Source of the DNA: Rufibacter sp. LB8
GTDB taxonomy: Bacteria; Bacteroidota; Bacteroidia; Cytophagales; Hymenobacteraceae
NCBI RefSeq assembly: GCF_014876185.1
Contig: NZ_JADALJ010000001.1
Location: forward strand, 4,217,001-4,281,000
Length of the DNA stretch: 64,000 bases
Direction of reading: 5' to 3'
Positions 26,205 to 34,372 of the stretch are shown here, piece after piece. The translations under genes were made by a program, and so were the position numbers. The stretch's first letter is position 1. Each line of letters starts with the position of its first letter. Below the pieces are notes generated by a model, which worked only from the letters and a program-made list of their open reading frames with translations, searched no databases and had not been told where the DNA came from.

Positions 26205-27188
26205 ATGAAATTCCCTGCCTTCCGCCTGCTGTTCAGTTTGTCTTTGCTCTTGCTCACCGGAGCCTGCACCCTACACCCGTACTTGGCTACCAACAAAGTC
26301 TATAAAAAACAGGTCAAACGCATGGCCAAAACCCTGCGCGCCACGCCCGTCACCAACCCCGGCGAAGACAGCCTGCACCAAGGCGATTACTGGGTAGGCA
26401 CCACTAATTTCAGCATGCGCAAACCTAATTATGTGGTGATCCACCACACGGCGCAAAACTCCACCGAGCAAACGCTCAAGACCTTCACCACGCCTAAGAC
26501 GCAGGTGAGCGCGCACTACGTCATCGGCCGCGACGGCAAGGTCTACCACATGCTCCATGATTACCTGCGCGCCTGGCACGGCGGCAACGCCCGCTGGGGC
26601 ACCACCACCGACCTCAATTCCACCTCCATTGGCATTGAGCTGGACAACAACGGGTTTGAGCCGTTCCCCGAGGAGATGGTGCAAAGTTTGTTGCAGGTGC
26701 TGGCCATTCTCAAGAAAACGCACGGCATACCGGCCGCCAATTTCATAGGCCACTCAGACATTGCCCCCAGCCGCAAGGTAGACCCTAACCCCACCTTCCC
26801 CTGGAAGCGCCTGGCAGAAGCCGGTTTTGGCATTTGGTACGATGAAGCCGCCGTGAACCGCCTGGTGCTGGAAAGCCAATTGCCTAAAGAGTCAGTGGCT
26901 ATTGCAGTTTCAGATTCCACGGCAAGAACTGGAAATGAACCAGGAATGCATAATCCAATACCAGTTTATTATAAGGATTTCAGCAAAGAAACTCCGGCTG
27001 CGCTCACAGACACCATTCCGGCCAGTTTCAACCCAAAAGACGCGCTGCGCATCATCGGGTTTGACACGCGGAATATGGCCGCTGCGGTGAAAGCGTTTAA
27101 GCTGCATTTTATTCAGTCTGAAGTGAACGCCATTTTAACCGAGCGTGACCTGAAGATTCTGTATGACTTGTACCGAAAGAGTTTGTAG
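26205..27188 (+). CDS. N-acetylmuramoyl-L-alanine amidase lipoprotein (AmpD-type)
   Basis: A 327-residue predicted lipoprotein (MKFPAFRLLF..., lipobox LLTGAC) with an Amidase_2 domain. The zinc ligands are in VVIHHTAQNS, the DYLRAWHGGNARWG segment and IGHSDIAPSRKVDPNPTFPW. It should cleave the amide between N-acetylmuramic acid and L-alanine in the periplasm. The C-terminal region (about 245-327) looks like a helical peptidoglycan-binding domain (DALRIIGFDTRN, VKAFKLHFIQ). ATG 26205 chosen because it starts the signal; the frame opens at 26172. Confidence 0.9.
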   Translation: MKFPAFRLLFSLSLLLLTGACTLHPYLATNKVYKKQVKRMAKTLRATPVTNPGEDSLHQGDYWVGTTNFSMRKPNYVVIHHTAQNSTEQTLKTFTTPKTQVSAHYVIGRDGKVYHMLHDYLRAWHGGNARWGTTTDLNSTSIGIELDNNGFEPFPEEMVQSLLQVLAILKKTHGIPAANFIGHSDIAPSRKVDPNPTFPWKRLAEAGFGIWYDEAAVNRLVLESQLPKESVAIAVSDSTARTGNEPGMHNPIPVYYKDFSKETPAALTDTIPASFNPKDALRIIGFDTRNMAAAVKAFKLHFIQSEVNAILTERDLKILYDLYRKSL

Positions 27189-27230
27189 CAGTCAGATTAG
27201 ACAGAAATAATTTTCTGTTGTTTGTATCTC

Positions 27231-27269
27231 ACGTTTTCGGGCCCTGAAATAGAAATGGGGCGAAAACCA
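27231..27269. repeat. Dispersed palindrome copy 11 (degenerate)
   Basis: ACGTTTTCGGGCCCTGAAAT then AGAAATGGGGCGAAAACC. First member of composite unit A. Confidence 0.72.
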
Positions 27270-27311
27270 GCAACTGTAGAGACTAGGCACCGCCTTGTCT
27301 CTACAGTTGCT
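27269..27311. repeat. GTAGAGAC hairpin
   Basis: 15-bp perfect arms around TAGGCACCGCCTT. A homologous hairpin is at 63802-63830. Confidence 0.8.
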
Positions 27312-27331
27312 GCCATGGACAACACCGCCTG

Positions 27332-27374
27332 CTCAAAGACTCGAAGTATGCGCAGCTCCTACGAGGTCTTTGCC
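27332..27374. repeat. GACTCGAAG/CTACGAGGTC imperfect hairpin
   Basis: Corresponds, inverted, to 63731-63777, where the pairing arms AAGACGCTCGTAG and CTACGAGCGTCTT are better preserved. Confidence 0.72.
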
Positions 27375-27468
27375 AATTACGCCAATCAGGAGATTGGCTG
27401 TCCGGCAAGTCCGAAGAGCGCTCCGCTAACTCTTCGCACAACCATGTAGTAGGCAACGACAAATTTTG

Positions 27469-27505
27469 CGTTTTCGGGCTCTAAACTGGAAATGAAGCCG
27501 AATCC
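27469..27505. repeat. Dispersed palindrome copy 12 (degenerate)
   Basis: GCGTTTTCGGGCTCTAAACT then GGAAATGAAGCCGAATCCGC. It closes composite unit A and is itself followed by a fragment of the GTAGAGAC hairpin. Confidence 0.72.
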
Positions 27506-27584
27506 GCAGACGGTAGAGATAGGTCGCTTCTTCGTGTTTGGATACCACGGCCATAACAATCAACAACGAACAATTAACAATTTC

Positions 27585-27624
27585 CTGTTTTCAGCTTCGT
27601 TTCTGAAAATGAGCCCGAAAATAG
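27585..27624. repeat. Dispersed palindrome copy 13
   Basis: CTGTTTTCAGCTTCGTTTCT then GAAAATGAGCCCGAAAATAG. It lies about 35 bp before the candidate PBP1a promoter box; an AACAATCAACAAC-type AT repeat precedes it (27555-27580). Confidence 0.85.
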
Positions 27625-27657
27625 AAGTCTAACCACGGGAAACCCAACACTTTCGCG

Positions 27658-27665
27658 TAACTTTG
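27658..27665 (+). promoter_or_regulatory. Candidate -7 box of the PBP1a gene
   Basis: TAACTTTG matches TAnnTTTG exactly, 42 bp before the chosen ATG at 27708. No clear TTG at -33. Confidence 0.5.
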
Positions 27666-27707
27666 TACGTTTTTGAGAGAGCGGGCCGCCGCCCGTGCCA
27701 TACCCGC

Positions 27708-30038
27708 ATGTCAGAAGAAGAATTTAAGCAAAAGCCCCCGCGTACCAAAATCAACAAATGGATTAGAAACCTCTGGAAGCTGTTCGCGGTCGGGGTGCTG
27801 TTCACGGTGGGGTACTTTTTTGCCGTAGATGTGAATTTGTTCTACCTTTTCGGGGCCTCGCCGGGGCTGGACGAACTGGAGAACCCGCGCAACAACCTGC
27901 CTTCGCAGATTTTCTCCGCCGATGGTGTGTTGCTAGGACGCTACTTCAGGGAAAACCGCGACCCGGTTCCCTTTGACAGCATTTCGCCGGTGATGGTGAA
28001 GGCGCTGGTAGCCACTGAGGACGAACGTTTCTATGAACACCAGGGCATTGACCCTATCTCCGTGTTAGCCGCTGTGCGTGACAACCTGAAAGGCGAGAAT
28101 CGCGGTGGGTCCACGCTCACGCAGCAGCTGGCCAAGAACCTCTACAAACTCAGAACCAAGAACACCAAAGGGCCGCTGGGCTACGTGCCGGGCATTTCTA
28201 CGCTGGTGGCCAAAACCAAGGAGTGGAACACGTCCATCAAACTGGAGCAGCGCTACACCAAAGACGAAATTCTGGGCATGTACCTGAACACGGTTGACTT
28301 CGGGAGCAACGCCTTCGGGATTAAAGTGGCGGCCAAAACGTTTTTCAGCACCACGCCAGACAGCCTGAAACCCGAGCAGGCTGCCATGTTGGTGGGCGTG
28401 CTCAAAGCACCTACTACCTACAACCCGCGCTTCAATCCTAAAAATGCGCTGGCGCGAAGAAACGTGGTCTTGCAGCAGATGGCCCGCAACAAGGTCATCA
28501 CGCCCGCGCAGGCAGATTCATTGAGCCAGATTCCCATAGAACTCAAATATCAGGTAGAACAGCACTTAGACGGCGTGCCGGCTTATTACCGCCAGGCCGT
28601 GAACGAGATTGTGCGCAAATGGGCCGAAACCAAGGAACTGGACATGTATTCTGAGGGCCTCAAGATTTACCTCACCATTGATTCGCGCATGCAGCGGTTA
28701 GCTGAGGAGGCGATGAAGGAGAAGATGAAGAGCCTGCAGAACCGGTTTGAGAACCACTGGCGCGGCAAGAACCCTTGGGTAGATGACCAGGACAAGGAGA
28801 TTCCGGGCTTTATTGAGAATGCCATCAAGCGCACCGGCGTGTATCAATCCCTGAAAGCCAAGTACGGTTCTGACACGGCCGCTATTAATTTGGCACTCAA
28901 CACACCCAAGAAAATGACGGTTTTCAGCTGGAAAGGGCCCAAGGAGATGACCATGAGTTCCATGGATTCTTTGCGGTACTATAAGCGGTTTATGCGCGCT
29001 GGCATGATGACCATGGACCCCAAAACCGGGTTCATCAAAGCCTGGGTGGGCGGTATTGACTACGAGAACTTCAAATATGACCACGTAAAACAGGCCAAGC
29101 GCCAGCCGGGCTCTACGTTCAAGCCATTTGTGTACGGCGCCGCCATTGACCAAGGCTATTCGCCCTGCGACAAGATTCAGGACAAGCGCGTGACCATTAA
29201 ATACGTGGAGAACGGCAAACCCATGGAATGGACCCCGCACAACGCCGACTATTCCATCTCGGGCCGCCAGATGACCTTGCGCCACGCCATGGGCCGCTCC
29301 ATCAACACCGTCACCGCGCAGTTAACTGAGGCCATTGGCTGGGACACGGTTCGCAAATTCGCGCGTAAGTTGGGCATCACCAGTCCGCTGGAGGCCGTGC
29401 CGTCTATTGGCTTGGGTTCCTCAGATGTGAGCATTTATGAACTGGTGAACGCCTACAGCACCTTCCTGAACAACGGTTTTTTAAATAAACCCATGCTGGT
29501 GATGCGCATTGAAGATCGCAACGGCAACCTGATTGAGCAGTTCAACCCCCAGCAGAAACGGGTAATCACCGAGGAAACCGCCTTCTTGATGGTACATATG
29601 CTCAAAGGCACCATGGAAGAACCCGGCGGAACGTCTCAAGCACTCTGGGAATATGACCTCTGGAAGAAAGGCAACCAGATTGGCGGCAAAACCGGAACCA
29701 CCTCTAACCACTCAGACGGCTGGTACGTGGGCGTGACCAAAGACCTGGTGACCGGCGTGTGGGTGGGCGGCGAAGACAGAAGCATCCACTTCCGGACCTC
29801 GGCCATGGGCGAAGGCTCCAAGACGGCCTTGCCTATCTTCGGGCGGTTCATGGAGAAAGTGTACCAAGACCCAGACCTCGGCATTAAGTTAGGCGTGTTC
29901 CCCAAGGCGAAAGTCAAAATCAACAAGCCCTACAACTGCGTAACCCCGGCCCCGCCGCGCAAACCTAAAGTAGAAGACTCTACCGCCGTAGACACCATGC
30001 TGGAACAAATGAACGACAGCATCTCGTCGCAGTTCTAA
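27708..30038 (+). CDS. Penicillin-binding protein 1A-type transglycosylase/transpeptidase
   Basis: A 776-residue bifunctional class A PBP building peptidoglycan. An N-terminal membrane anchor (about 25-45, FAVGVLFTVGYFFAV) precedes the GT51 domain with EDERFYEHQGIDPISV and NRGGSTLTQQLAKN. The transpeptidase domain has the nucleophile in GSTFKPF (Ser 469), the SxN motif in GRSINTVTAQ and the KTG box in GGKTGTTSNHSDGW. The insert between the domains is normal for Bacteroidetes PBP1A. ATG 27708 is preferred over the open stretch from 27663, which would lie over the promoter box. It follows the amidase gene, and both act on peptidoglycan. Confidence 0.95.
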   Translation: MSEEEFKQKPPRTKINKWIRNLWKLFAVGVLFTVGYFFAVDVNLFYLFGASPGLDELENPRNNLPSQIFSADGVLLGRYFRENRDPVPFDSISPVMVKALVATEDERFYEHQGIDPISVLAAVRDNLKGENRGGSTLTQQLAKNLYKLRTKNTKGPLGYVPGISTLVAKTKEWNTSIKLEQRYTKDEILGMYLNTVDFGSNAFGIKVAAKTFFSTTPDSLKPEQAAMLVGVLKAPTTYNPRFNPKNALARRNVVLQQMARNKVITPAQADSLSQIPIELKYQVEQHLDGVPAYYRQAVNEIVRKWAETKELDMYSEGLKIYLTIDSRMQRLAEEAMKEKMKSLQNRFENHWRGKNPWVDDQDKEIPGFIENAIKRTGVYQSLKAKYGSDTAAINLALNTPKKMTVFSWKGPKEMTMSSMDSLRYYKRFMRAGMMTMDPKTGFIKAWVGGIDYENFKYDHVKQAKRQPGSTFKPFVYGAAIDQGYSPCDKIQDKRVTIKYVENGKPMEWTPHNADYSISGRQMTLRHAMGRSINTVTAQLTEAIGWDTVRKFARKLGITSPLEAVPSIGLGSSDVSIYELVNAYSTFLNNGFLNKPMLVMRIEDRNGNLIEQFNPQQKRVITEETAFLMVHMLKGTMEEPGGTSQALWEYDLWKKGNQIGGKTGTTSNHSDGWYVGVTKDLVTGVWVGGEDRSIHFRTSAMGEGSKTALPIFGRFMEKVYQDPDLGIKLGVFPKAKVKINKPYNCVTPAPPRKPKVEDSTAVDTMLEQMNDSISSQF

Positions 30039-30041
30039 ATC

Positions 30042-30080
30042 CCGTTTTCGGGCTCATTTCTGGAAACGGAGCCAAAAACA
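30042..30080. repeat. Dispersed palindrome copy 14 (A/B')
   Basis: CCGTTTTCGGGCTCATTTCT then GGAAACGGAGCCAAAAACA. It begins 3 bp after the PBP1a stop, and its right end overlaps a separate terminator stem. Confidence 0.9.
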
Positions 30081-30118
30081 GAAAGGCCAACCCTAACAAG
30101 GTTGGCCTTTCTGTTTTT
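30074..30118. terminator. Strong bidirectional terminator
   Basis: A perfect 19-bp inverted repeat, AAAAACAGAAAGGCCAACC with its complement at 30100-30118, flanked by A- and T-runs. It separates PBP1a from the convergent ParE gene and shares its first seven bases with palindrome copy 14. Confidence 0.93.
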
Positions 30119-30130
30119 AAAAATGTCGTT

Positions 30131-30421
30131 TTAAATAGGTGGCAATTGCCTGGCGCTATGATGTACGGTTAAAACTTGAACTTGCCCTTGAGGCGTAATC
30201 TGGTAAATAATTCTATAATTTCCTTCCAGCAATTCCCTGATAGAAGGATTATTCAGTTCAGGCACCACTCTCCCAGAATTTGGGAGCGTTTCTAACATAG
30301 CGGCTTTGCTGAAGAATTTTTGGACAGTGATAGCTGCGTACTTGGGTGAATCTGCCGCAATGTACTCGGCAATGGCATTTATGTCTTCCAAGGCTTGCGC
30401 TGTCCAGATTACTGCAGCCAT
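30131..30421 (-). CDS. RelE/ParE-family toxin
   Basis: A 96-residue ParE-like protein: AAVIWTAQALEDINAIAEYIAAD, RVVPELNNPSIRELLEGNYRIIYQI, then VLTVHHSARQLPP. The YRIIYQI and late basic HHSARQ segments are typical. Members inhibit gyrase or cut mRNA; which applies here cannot be told. It overlaps the upstream antitoxin gene by 13 bp. Confidence 0.92.
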   Translation of the reverse strand: MAAVIWTAQALEDINAIAEYIAADSPKYAAITVQKFFSKAAMLETLPNSGRVVPELNNPSIRELLEGNYRIIYQITPQGQVQVLTVHHSARQLPPI

Positions 30422-30591
30422 TTTCCTAGCTTATCTTTCGCTTCTTGCGTGGTAAAAACTTTTCCGGCTAGGGCCTGGCGCTGTCCTTCTTCAATTTTCT
30501 GCACCACAATCAATCGCTCCACTAAATCATCAATGGAGAAATGCTCTGGAAGGGCTTGCAAAGATTCTAATACACTTGCTTTTGAAACCAT
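30409..30591 (-). CDS. Antitoxin of the ParE pair
   Basis: A 60-residue protein: LPEHFSIDDLVERLIVVQKIEEGQRQALAGKVFTTQEAKDKLGKWL. The IDDLVERLIVVQKIEEG and TTQEAKDKL segments match small antitoxins found with RelE/ParE toxins in Bacteroidetes and cyanobacteria. It precedes and overlaps the toxin gene, the standard order. Confidence 0.85.
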   Translation of the reverse strand: MVSKASVLESLQALPEHFSIDDLVERLIVVQKIEEGQRQALAGKVFTTQEAKDKLGKWLQ

Positions 30592-30646
30592 GGTGAACGA
30601 AGCTAAACAAATCTAATATACACTATTTAGTGGGAAGTGCCTTCTC

Positions 30647-31561
30647 TCAACTATCCTTGTCATACAAAGACTCCAGCGCTTCTTTTAATTGGCTGTGTTC
30701 AAAGGTGAAGCCGGTCTGTAGCACTTTGTTGGCGCTCACGCGGGAACCGCCCAGAATAATCTCGCTCATTTCGCCCATCATCAACTTTAACCCGAAGGCC
30801 GGCACGTTGGGAAACACCATGGGCTTGTGCATGACCTTGGCCAGCGTTTTGGTCAGTTCCTCATTGGTGGCGGGGTTGGGAGAAACAGCGTTATAGACTC
30901 CCGTGAACTGCGGCTCTTCAATGGCTTTGATGAACAGGCGGCACAAGTCGTCAATGTGAATCCAGGACATGACTTGTTTGCCAGAGCCCAAGGGCGCGCC
31001 GGCCATCATTTTCACAGGCTTGGCAATCTGGGGCAAGGCGCCGCCTTTGTTGCTGAGCACAATGCCAATTCTGAAGATGACGGTTCTTATGCCCTGGCGG
31101 TGGATTTCCCAGGAGGCATGTTCCCACTGTTTGCAGACCTCGGCCAGAAAATCTGAACCGTAGCTGCTTTCCTCCAAGACCAGTTTGTCACCGGAGTTGC
31201 CGTAAATGCCCACCGCCGATGACGCCAGAAAGCCTTTCACATGGTGGGTGGTTTTCTCCAGGTATTCGCAGAGCAGGTTGGTGCTCTGCACGCGGCTGTT
31301 GAGAATTTCCTTTTTGCGGGCGGCCGTCCATTTATCGCCAGACACGCTGGTGCCCGCCAGATTGATGATGTAATCTGCGTATTTGATGGCGTTCTCGTCA
31401 ATGTGGCCTTTGGCTACATCCCATTTAAAGGTTTTGTAGCGGGCGTATTTGTCGGGGGTGCGGCTCAGGTGCGCCACTTCATAGCCGCTGTCAATCAGCA
31501 TCTCTGACAGGCGCGTGCCCACTAAACCGGTACCTCCGGCAATCAATATCTTTTCTGACAT
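30647..31561 (-). CDS. TIGR01777-family SDR-like epimerase (YfcH-like)
   Basis: A 304-residue nucleotide-sugar-epimerase-like protein. The Rossmann motif is ILIAGGTGLVGTRLSEML (5-22), followed by INLAGTSVSGDKWTAARKKEILNSR, GFLASSAVGIYGNSGDK and the DUF1731 C-terminal end (FPNVPAFGLKLMMGEMSEIILGGSRVSANKV). Homologous to E. coli YfcH and plant SULA/GC1-type proteins; substrate unknown. Monocistronic, 142 bp from folE. Confidence 0.93.
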   Translation of the reverse strand: MSEKILIAGGTGLVGTRLSEMLIDSGYEVAHLSRTPDKYARYKTFKWDVAKGHIDENAIKYADYIINLAGTSVSGDKWTAARKKEILNSRVQSTNLLCEYLEKTTHHVKGFLASSAVGIYGNSGDKLVLEESSYGSDFLAEVCKQWEHASWEIHRQGIRTVIFRIGIVLSNKGGALPQIAKPVKMMAGAPLGSGKQVMSWIHIDDLCRLFIKAIEEPQFTGVYNAVSPNPATNEELTKTLAKVMHKPMVFPNVPAFGLKLMMGEMSEIILGGSRVSANKVLQTGFTFEHSQLKEALESLYDKDS

Positions 31562-31703
31562 GTTGCGTTCTCTACAAACTGCCCTAGCTCTGGATATACG
31601 GTAAATATCCGGGCTCGGGCAGGAAGCTTTCTGATTAGAAAATAGTAGTGAAAGATGAAACGCAGGCTGCGTCTGAAAAATTCATGTAAAGCACGTTCTG
31701 AAA

Positions 31704-32375
31704 CTATTTATTATGGCGCACAGATTGCAGAAACTCCAAGCGGTAGCCTTCCTGCTCAAATAACCCGGAATATTCTGAGGTAATGGTGCTGCTGCTTACG
31801 TCATTCACGCCGCGGCTCATCACGCACAGGTGGTCAGCTTCTATCAACACAGCCACGTTTTCGGTTTTGAGCACGTCACGTAGTTCCTGGGCAATCTGGC
31901 GGGTGAGGCGTTCCTGTACCTGGGGCCGCCGGCCGAAATACTGCACAATGCGGTTCAATTTAGACAGGCCAATCACGTGTTCATTGGGAATATACGCCAC
32001 ATGCGCCTTGCCAATAATGGGCACGAAGTGGTGCTCACAGCTGGAGTACAGGGTAATATCACGCTCCACCAGCATCTGGCGGTAGCCGTACTTGTTCTCA
32101 AACAGGCGGGCCACCGGACGGTTCTCGGGCTTGAGGCCGTCAAAGATTTCGTTCACGTACATTTTGGCCACGCGGCGCGGCGTTCCTTTCAGGCTATCGT
32201 CTTCCAGGTCAAGGCCCAGCAGGTGCATGATTTGGGTGAAGTGCTGGGTGATGCCTTCAATCTTCTCTTCGTCAGAAAGCACGAAGGCGTCTGGCCGCAT
32301 GGGCGTGTCCAAAGCGCCGCTTAGGTGGTCTTCCTCCTCGGCGGAATTCTCTTCGTTCCAAGCCCTTCTATCCAT
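31704..32375 (-). CDS. folE: GTP cyclohydrolase I
   Basis: A 223-residue GTP cyclohydrolase I converting GTP to dihydroneopterin triphosphate. The zinc ligands lie in SSCEHHFVPIIGKAHVAY and EADHLCVMSRGVND, with GLSKLNRIVQYFGRRPQVQERLT between. I chose ATG 32375 (MDRRAWNEEN); a start at 32405 is possible and would overlap the upstream gene by 38 rather than 8 bp. Overlap with the PTPS gene means the two make a coupled pterin pathway. Confidence 0.95.
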   Translation of the reverse strand: MDRRAWNEENSAEEEDHLSGALDTPMRPDAFVLSDEEKIEGITQHFTQIMHLLGLDLEDDSLKGTPRRVAKMYVNEIFDGLKPENRPVARLFENKYGYRQMLVERDITLYSSCEHHFVPIIGKAHVAYIPNEHVIGLSKLNRIVQYFGRRPQVQERLTRQIAQELRDVLKTENVAVLIEADHLCVMSRGVNDVSSSTITSEYSGLFEQEGYRLEFLQSVRHNK

Positions 32376-32775
32376 GGTATTCAACAAAATTTCGTTCGGT
32401 TTCAAATAAAGTAACGGACAAAGCGAGGGTAGGGGCCAGGTGGGGGCGAAGGCGCTGCCAAATCACAACAGCTATGTTTTCAGCGGAAGGGTTCAGGGTT
32501 TTAAATTCCTCGGTGTCCAGGTTCAGGTTTCGATGGTCAAATTTATCTAAAATTTCGGCTTTTATCAGCAGACTCAGCTTTTTCATGTCATAGACATAGC
32601 CGGTTTCCTCGTCAACGGGCCCGGTGAGCTTGACAATCAAGTCATAGTTGTGCCCGTGGTAGTTGGCATTGTTGCAGGACCCAAACACGGCCTGGTTCTG
32701 CTCAGCCGACCAATTGGGGTTGTGCAGCCGGTGCGCGGCGTTGAAATTCTCTTTTCTACAGACGGTGACGTTCAT
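32368..32775 (-). CDS. 6-pyruvoyl-tetrahydropterin synthase family protein
   Basis: A 135-residue PTPS/QueD family protein. Zinc ligands are His 15 (NAAHRLH) and the HGH at 40-42. The catalytic Cys 34 stands in FGSCNNANYHGHNY, with five residues between Cys and HGH as in the eukaryotic tetrahydrobiopterin enzyme (FGKCNNPNGHGHNY), not three as in E. coli QueD. The LDKFDHRNLNLD catalytic segment follows. With folE coupled behind it, I infer a tetrahydrobiopterin-type pathway; annotation as 6-carboxytetrahydropterin synthase is the alternative. Confidence 0.88.
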   Translation of the reverse strand: MNVTVCRKENFNAAHRLHNPNWSAEQNQAVFGSCNNANYHGHNYDLIVKLTGPVDEETGYVYDMKKLSLLIKAEILDKFDHRNLNLDTEEFKTLNPSAENIAVVIWQRLRPHLAPTLALSVTLFETERNFVEYHG

Positions 32776-32919
32776 AGGCGTTGAAACAGGAAACGGGGCA
32801 ATTTAGTTTTGGAAGCTGAGTTTTCCGCCTGTTGCTTTGGGTTAAAAAATTACGGCCCCGCGTGAAGATTCTAAAAATTAGCGGTAATTTCAGGGTGAAT
32901 TTTTTAGAATACCAGTTTT

Positions 32920-33723
32920 ATGAAGAGTACACGTACCTATGCCCTAGTCGCTTTTTTGCTGCTCACCGGCGGAATATCCACCCAGTCTTTGGCCCAGGCC
33001 CCGGCCGTGAAAGAAACAGAAGTGGCCGTGAAGAGCACCGCGCCCCGCTCCGTGGTAGAAGAAACCGAAGTAGAGATCAACGGCATCACCCGCAAGGGCC
33101 AGCGCATTTTGATTCAGCTGGACAGCAAACTGGTGGAGAAAGCCTGGTCTGGCTATTTGAAAGACAAATCTGGCGGCACCGTGAAAGGTCCGTCTTTGCT
33201 GCCCACGCCCAAAGGCCAGGCCACTAAAGGCATTTACACCGTGGAGAAAGCCAAGATAGACACCATCACGGCCAACCCCATGCGCATTATGTCTAAAGTG
33301 GAAGGCACCCAAGACGGCACCGTGGTCTGGTGGACCATGGACATGGGCAACGCTTATTTGAGCAAGAAAGAAACCAGGAAAGAATGGGAGCGCGGCGAGG
33401 CCATGCTACAGCAGTTTGCGCGGCAGGTGTACAAGCAAGACGTGAACCAGCAGATTGCAGACGCCGAGAAAGTGTTGGTGAACTCCCAATCAGAAGCCGA
33501 CCGCGTGGTGCGCCAAGCTGACGAAATCAAAAACAAGATTGCCAAAAACCAGCAGAAGAAACTGGAACTAGAAGCCGCCTTGGTAGCCAACGCCCAGGAA
33601 CTGGAACAACTCAACCGCGACGTGGAAACCAACCTCAAGCAGCAGGAAGCCGCCAAGCAGGAAGTGGAAAACATGCGCCGCGCCGTAGAGATTGTGAAAG
33701 GCAAAATGGATAAAATCAACTAA
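32920..33723 (+). CDS. Secreted coiled-coil protein, function unknown
   Basis: A 267-residue protein with a signal peptide (about 1-25, ending TQSLAQ) and two parts: a globular, probably beta region (about 45-150; VEEINGITRKGQRILIQLDSK type pattern, GTVVWWTMDMGNAYL) and a C-terminal coiled coil from about 165 to the end (IADAEKVLVNSQSEADRVV, LEQLNRDVETNLKQQEAA). No family recognised. It may act in the periplasm. A strong terminator follows at 33734. Confidence 0.7.
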   Translation: MKSTRTYALVAFLLLTGGISTQSLAQAPAVKETEVAVKSTAPRSVVEETEVEINGITRKGQRILIQLDSKLVEKAWSGYLKDKSGGTVKGPSLLPTPKGQATKGIYTVEKAKIDTITANPMRIMSKVEGTQDGTVVWWTMDMGNAYLSKKETRKEWERGEAMLQQFARQVYKQDVNQQIADAEKVLVNSQSEADRVVRQADEIKNKIAKNQQKKLELEAALVANAQELEQLNRDVETNLKQQEAAKQEVENMRRAVEIVKGKMDKIN

Positions 33724-33733
33724 AACTCAACAC

Positions 33734-33787
33734 TTATACAATAAGAAAGCCCGCTGTTGCAAAACGGCGGGCTTTCTTATTGTATAA
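33734..33787. terminator. Strong bidirectional terminator
   Basis: A perfect 21-bp inverted repeat (33734-33754 with 33767-33787), core AAGAAAGCCCGC. It separates convergent genes; a palindrome copy follows 30 bp later. Confidence 0.93.
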
Positions 33788-33817
33788 TGTTATGATTTCT
33801 CTGCGAGCAATTGCGTT

Positions 33818-33857
33818 CCGTTTTTGCCTTCATTTCCAGAAATGAGCCCGAAAACGG
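33818..33857. repeat. Dispersed palindrome copy 15
   Basis: CCGTTTTTGCCTTCATTTCC then AGAAATGAGCCCGAAAACGG. It lies 10 bp beyond the stop of the gene at 33868. Confidence 0.9.
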
Positions 33858-33867
33858 AAGAAGGTCC

Positions 33868-34143
33868 TTATATTTTCTCCAGCATTTTCTTTTTAGCGTG
33901 GCGCTTGGAGTGCGGCGGCTCTGGCACCACCTTGATCCCATAGATTCCCCGGCTAATCATATACAGGCCAAAGATAAACGGTATCACCATCCCGAAGGCG
34001 GCAATCAGGATCATCTGCTCTGTAATGAGTTGCGTGTAAGCAAAACTGAACCCGTTAGCATACAGATACCCCGCCGTAAACCCAATCACCAGAAAGGCTC
34101 CCAGCAGCACCACCAATTCTATGCTTCTGAACCTGATTTTCAT
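33868..34143 (-). CDS. Small two-pass membrane protein
   Basis: A 91-residue protein with two hydrophobic helices (about 9-30 and 43-65) and a strongly basic C-terminal tail (HSKRHAKKKMLEKI), probably facing the cytoplasm. No family recognised. Monocistronic. Confidence 0.7.
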   Translation of the reverse strand: MKIRFRSIELVVLLGAFLVIGFTAGYLYANGFSFAYTQLITEQMILIAAFGMVIPFIFGLYMISRGIYGIKVVPEPPHSKRHAKKKMLEKI

Positions 34144-34297
34144 GGGGCCAAGCGTTTAGGTTTATGGAAGTGATTCTGTGGTGGTTTACACCATGTGTAG
34201 AACCTATGCTAAATGTAAGTATATATTTTTCATATACAACAGATAATCAACAGTTTATTGATTTAAGAAGAAGCTGGCAGTATCTGAAATGGAAATT

Positions 34298-34337
34298 CCG
34301 TTTTCGGGCTCATTTCTGAAAATGAGCCCGAAAACGG
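34298..34337. repeat. Dispersed palindrome copy 16, perfect consensus
   Basis: CCGTTTTCGGGCTCATTT, loop CTGA, AAATGAGCCCGAAAACGG: perfect 18-bp arms. It lies 35 bp beyond the pirin stop. The rest of 34144-34372 is AT-rich without a gene. Confidence 0.95.
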
Positions 34338-34372
34338 AATTTGCCACTTTAAACTATGCGTGTTGCGGACGG

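Larger units (their letters stand above)
27231..27505 (+). repeat. Composite repeat unit A (palindromes bracketing hairpins)
   Basis: In order: a degenerate palindrome (27231-27269); a hairpin with 15-bp perfect arms, AGCAACTGTAGAGAC (27269-27283 with 27297-27311); a second hairpin-like segment CTCAAAGACTCGAAG...CTACGAGGTCTTTGCC (27332-27374); a variable part with GAAGAG...CTCTTC; and another palindrome (27469-27505) followed by GGTAGAGATAGG. The same order occurs inverted at 63612-63888. This fills most of the 519-bp gap between the amidase and PBP1a genes; I find no coding sequence in it. Confidence 0.8.
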
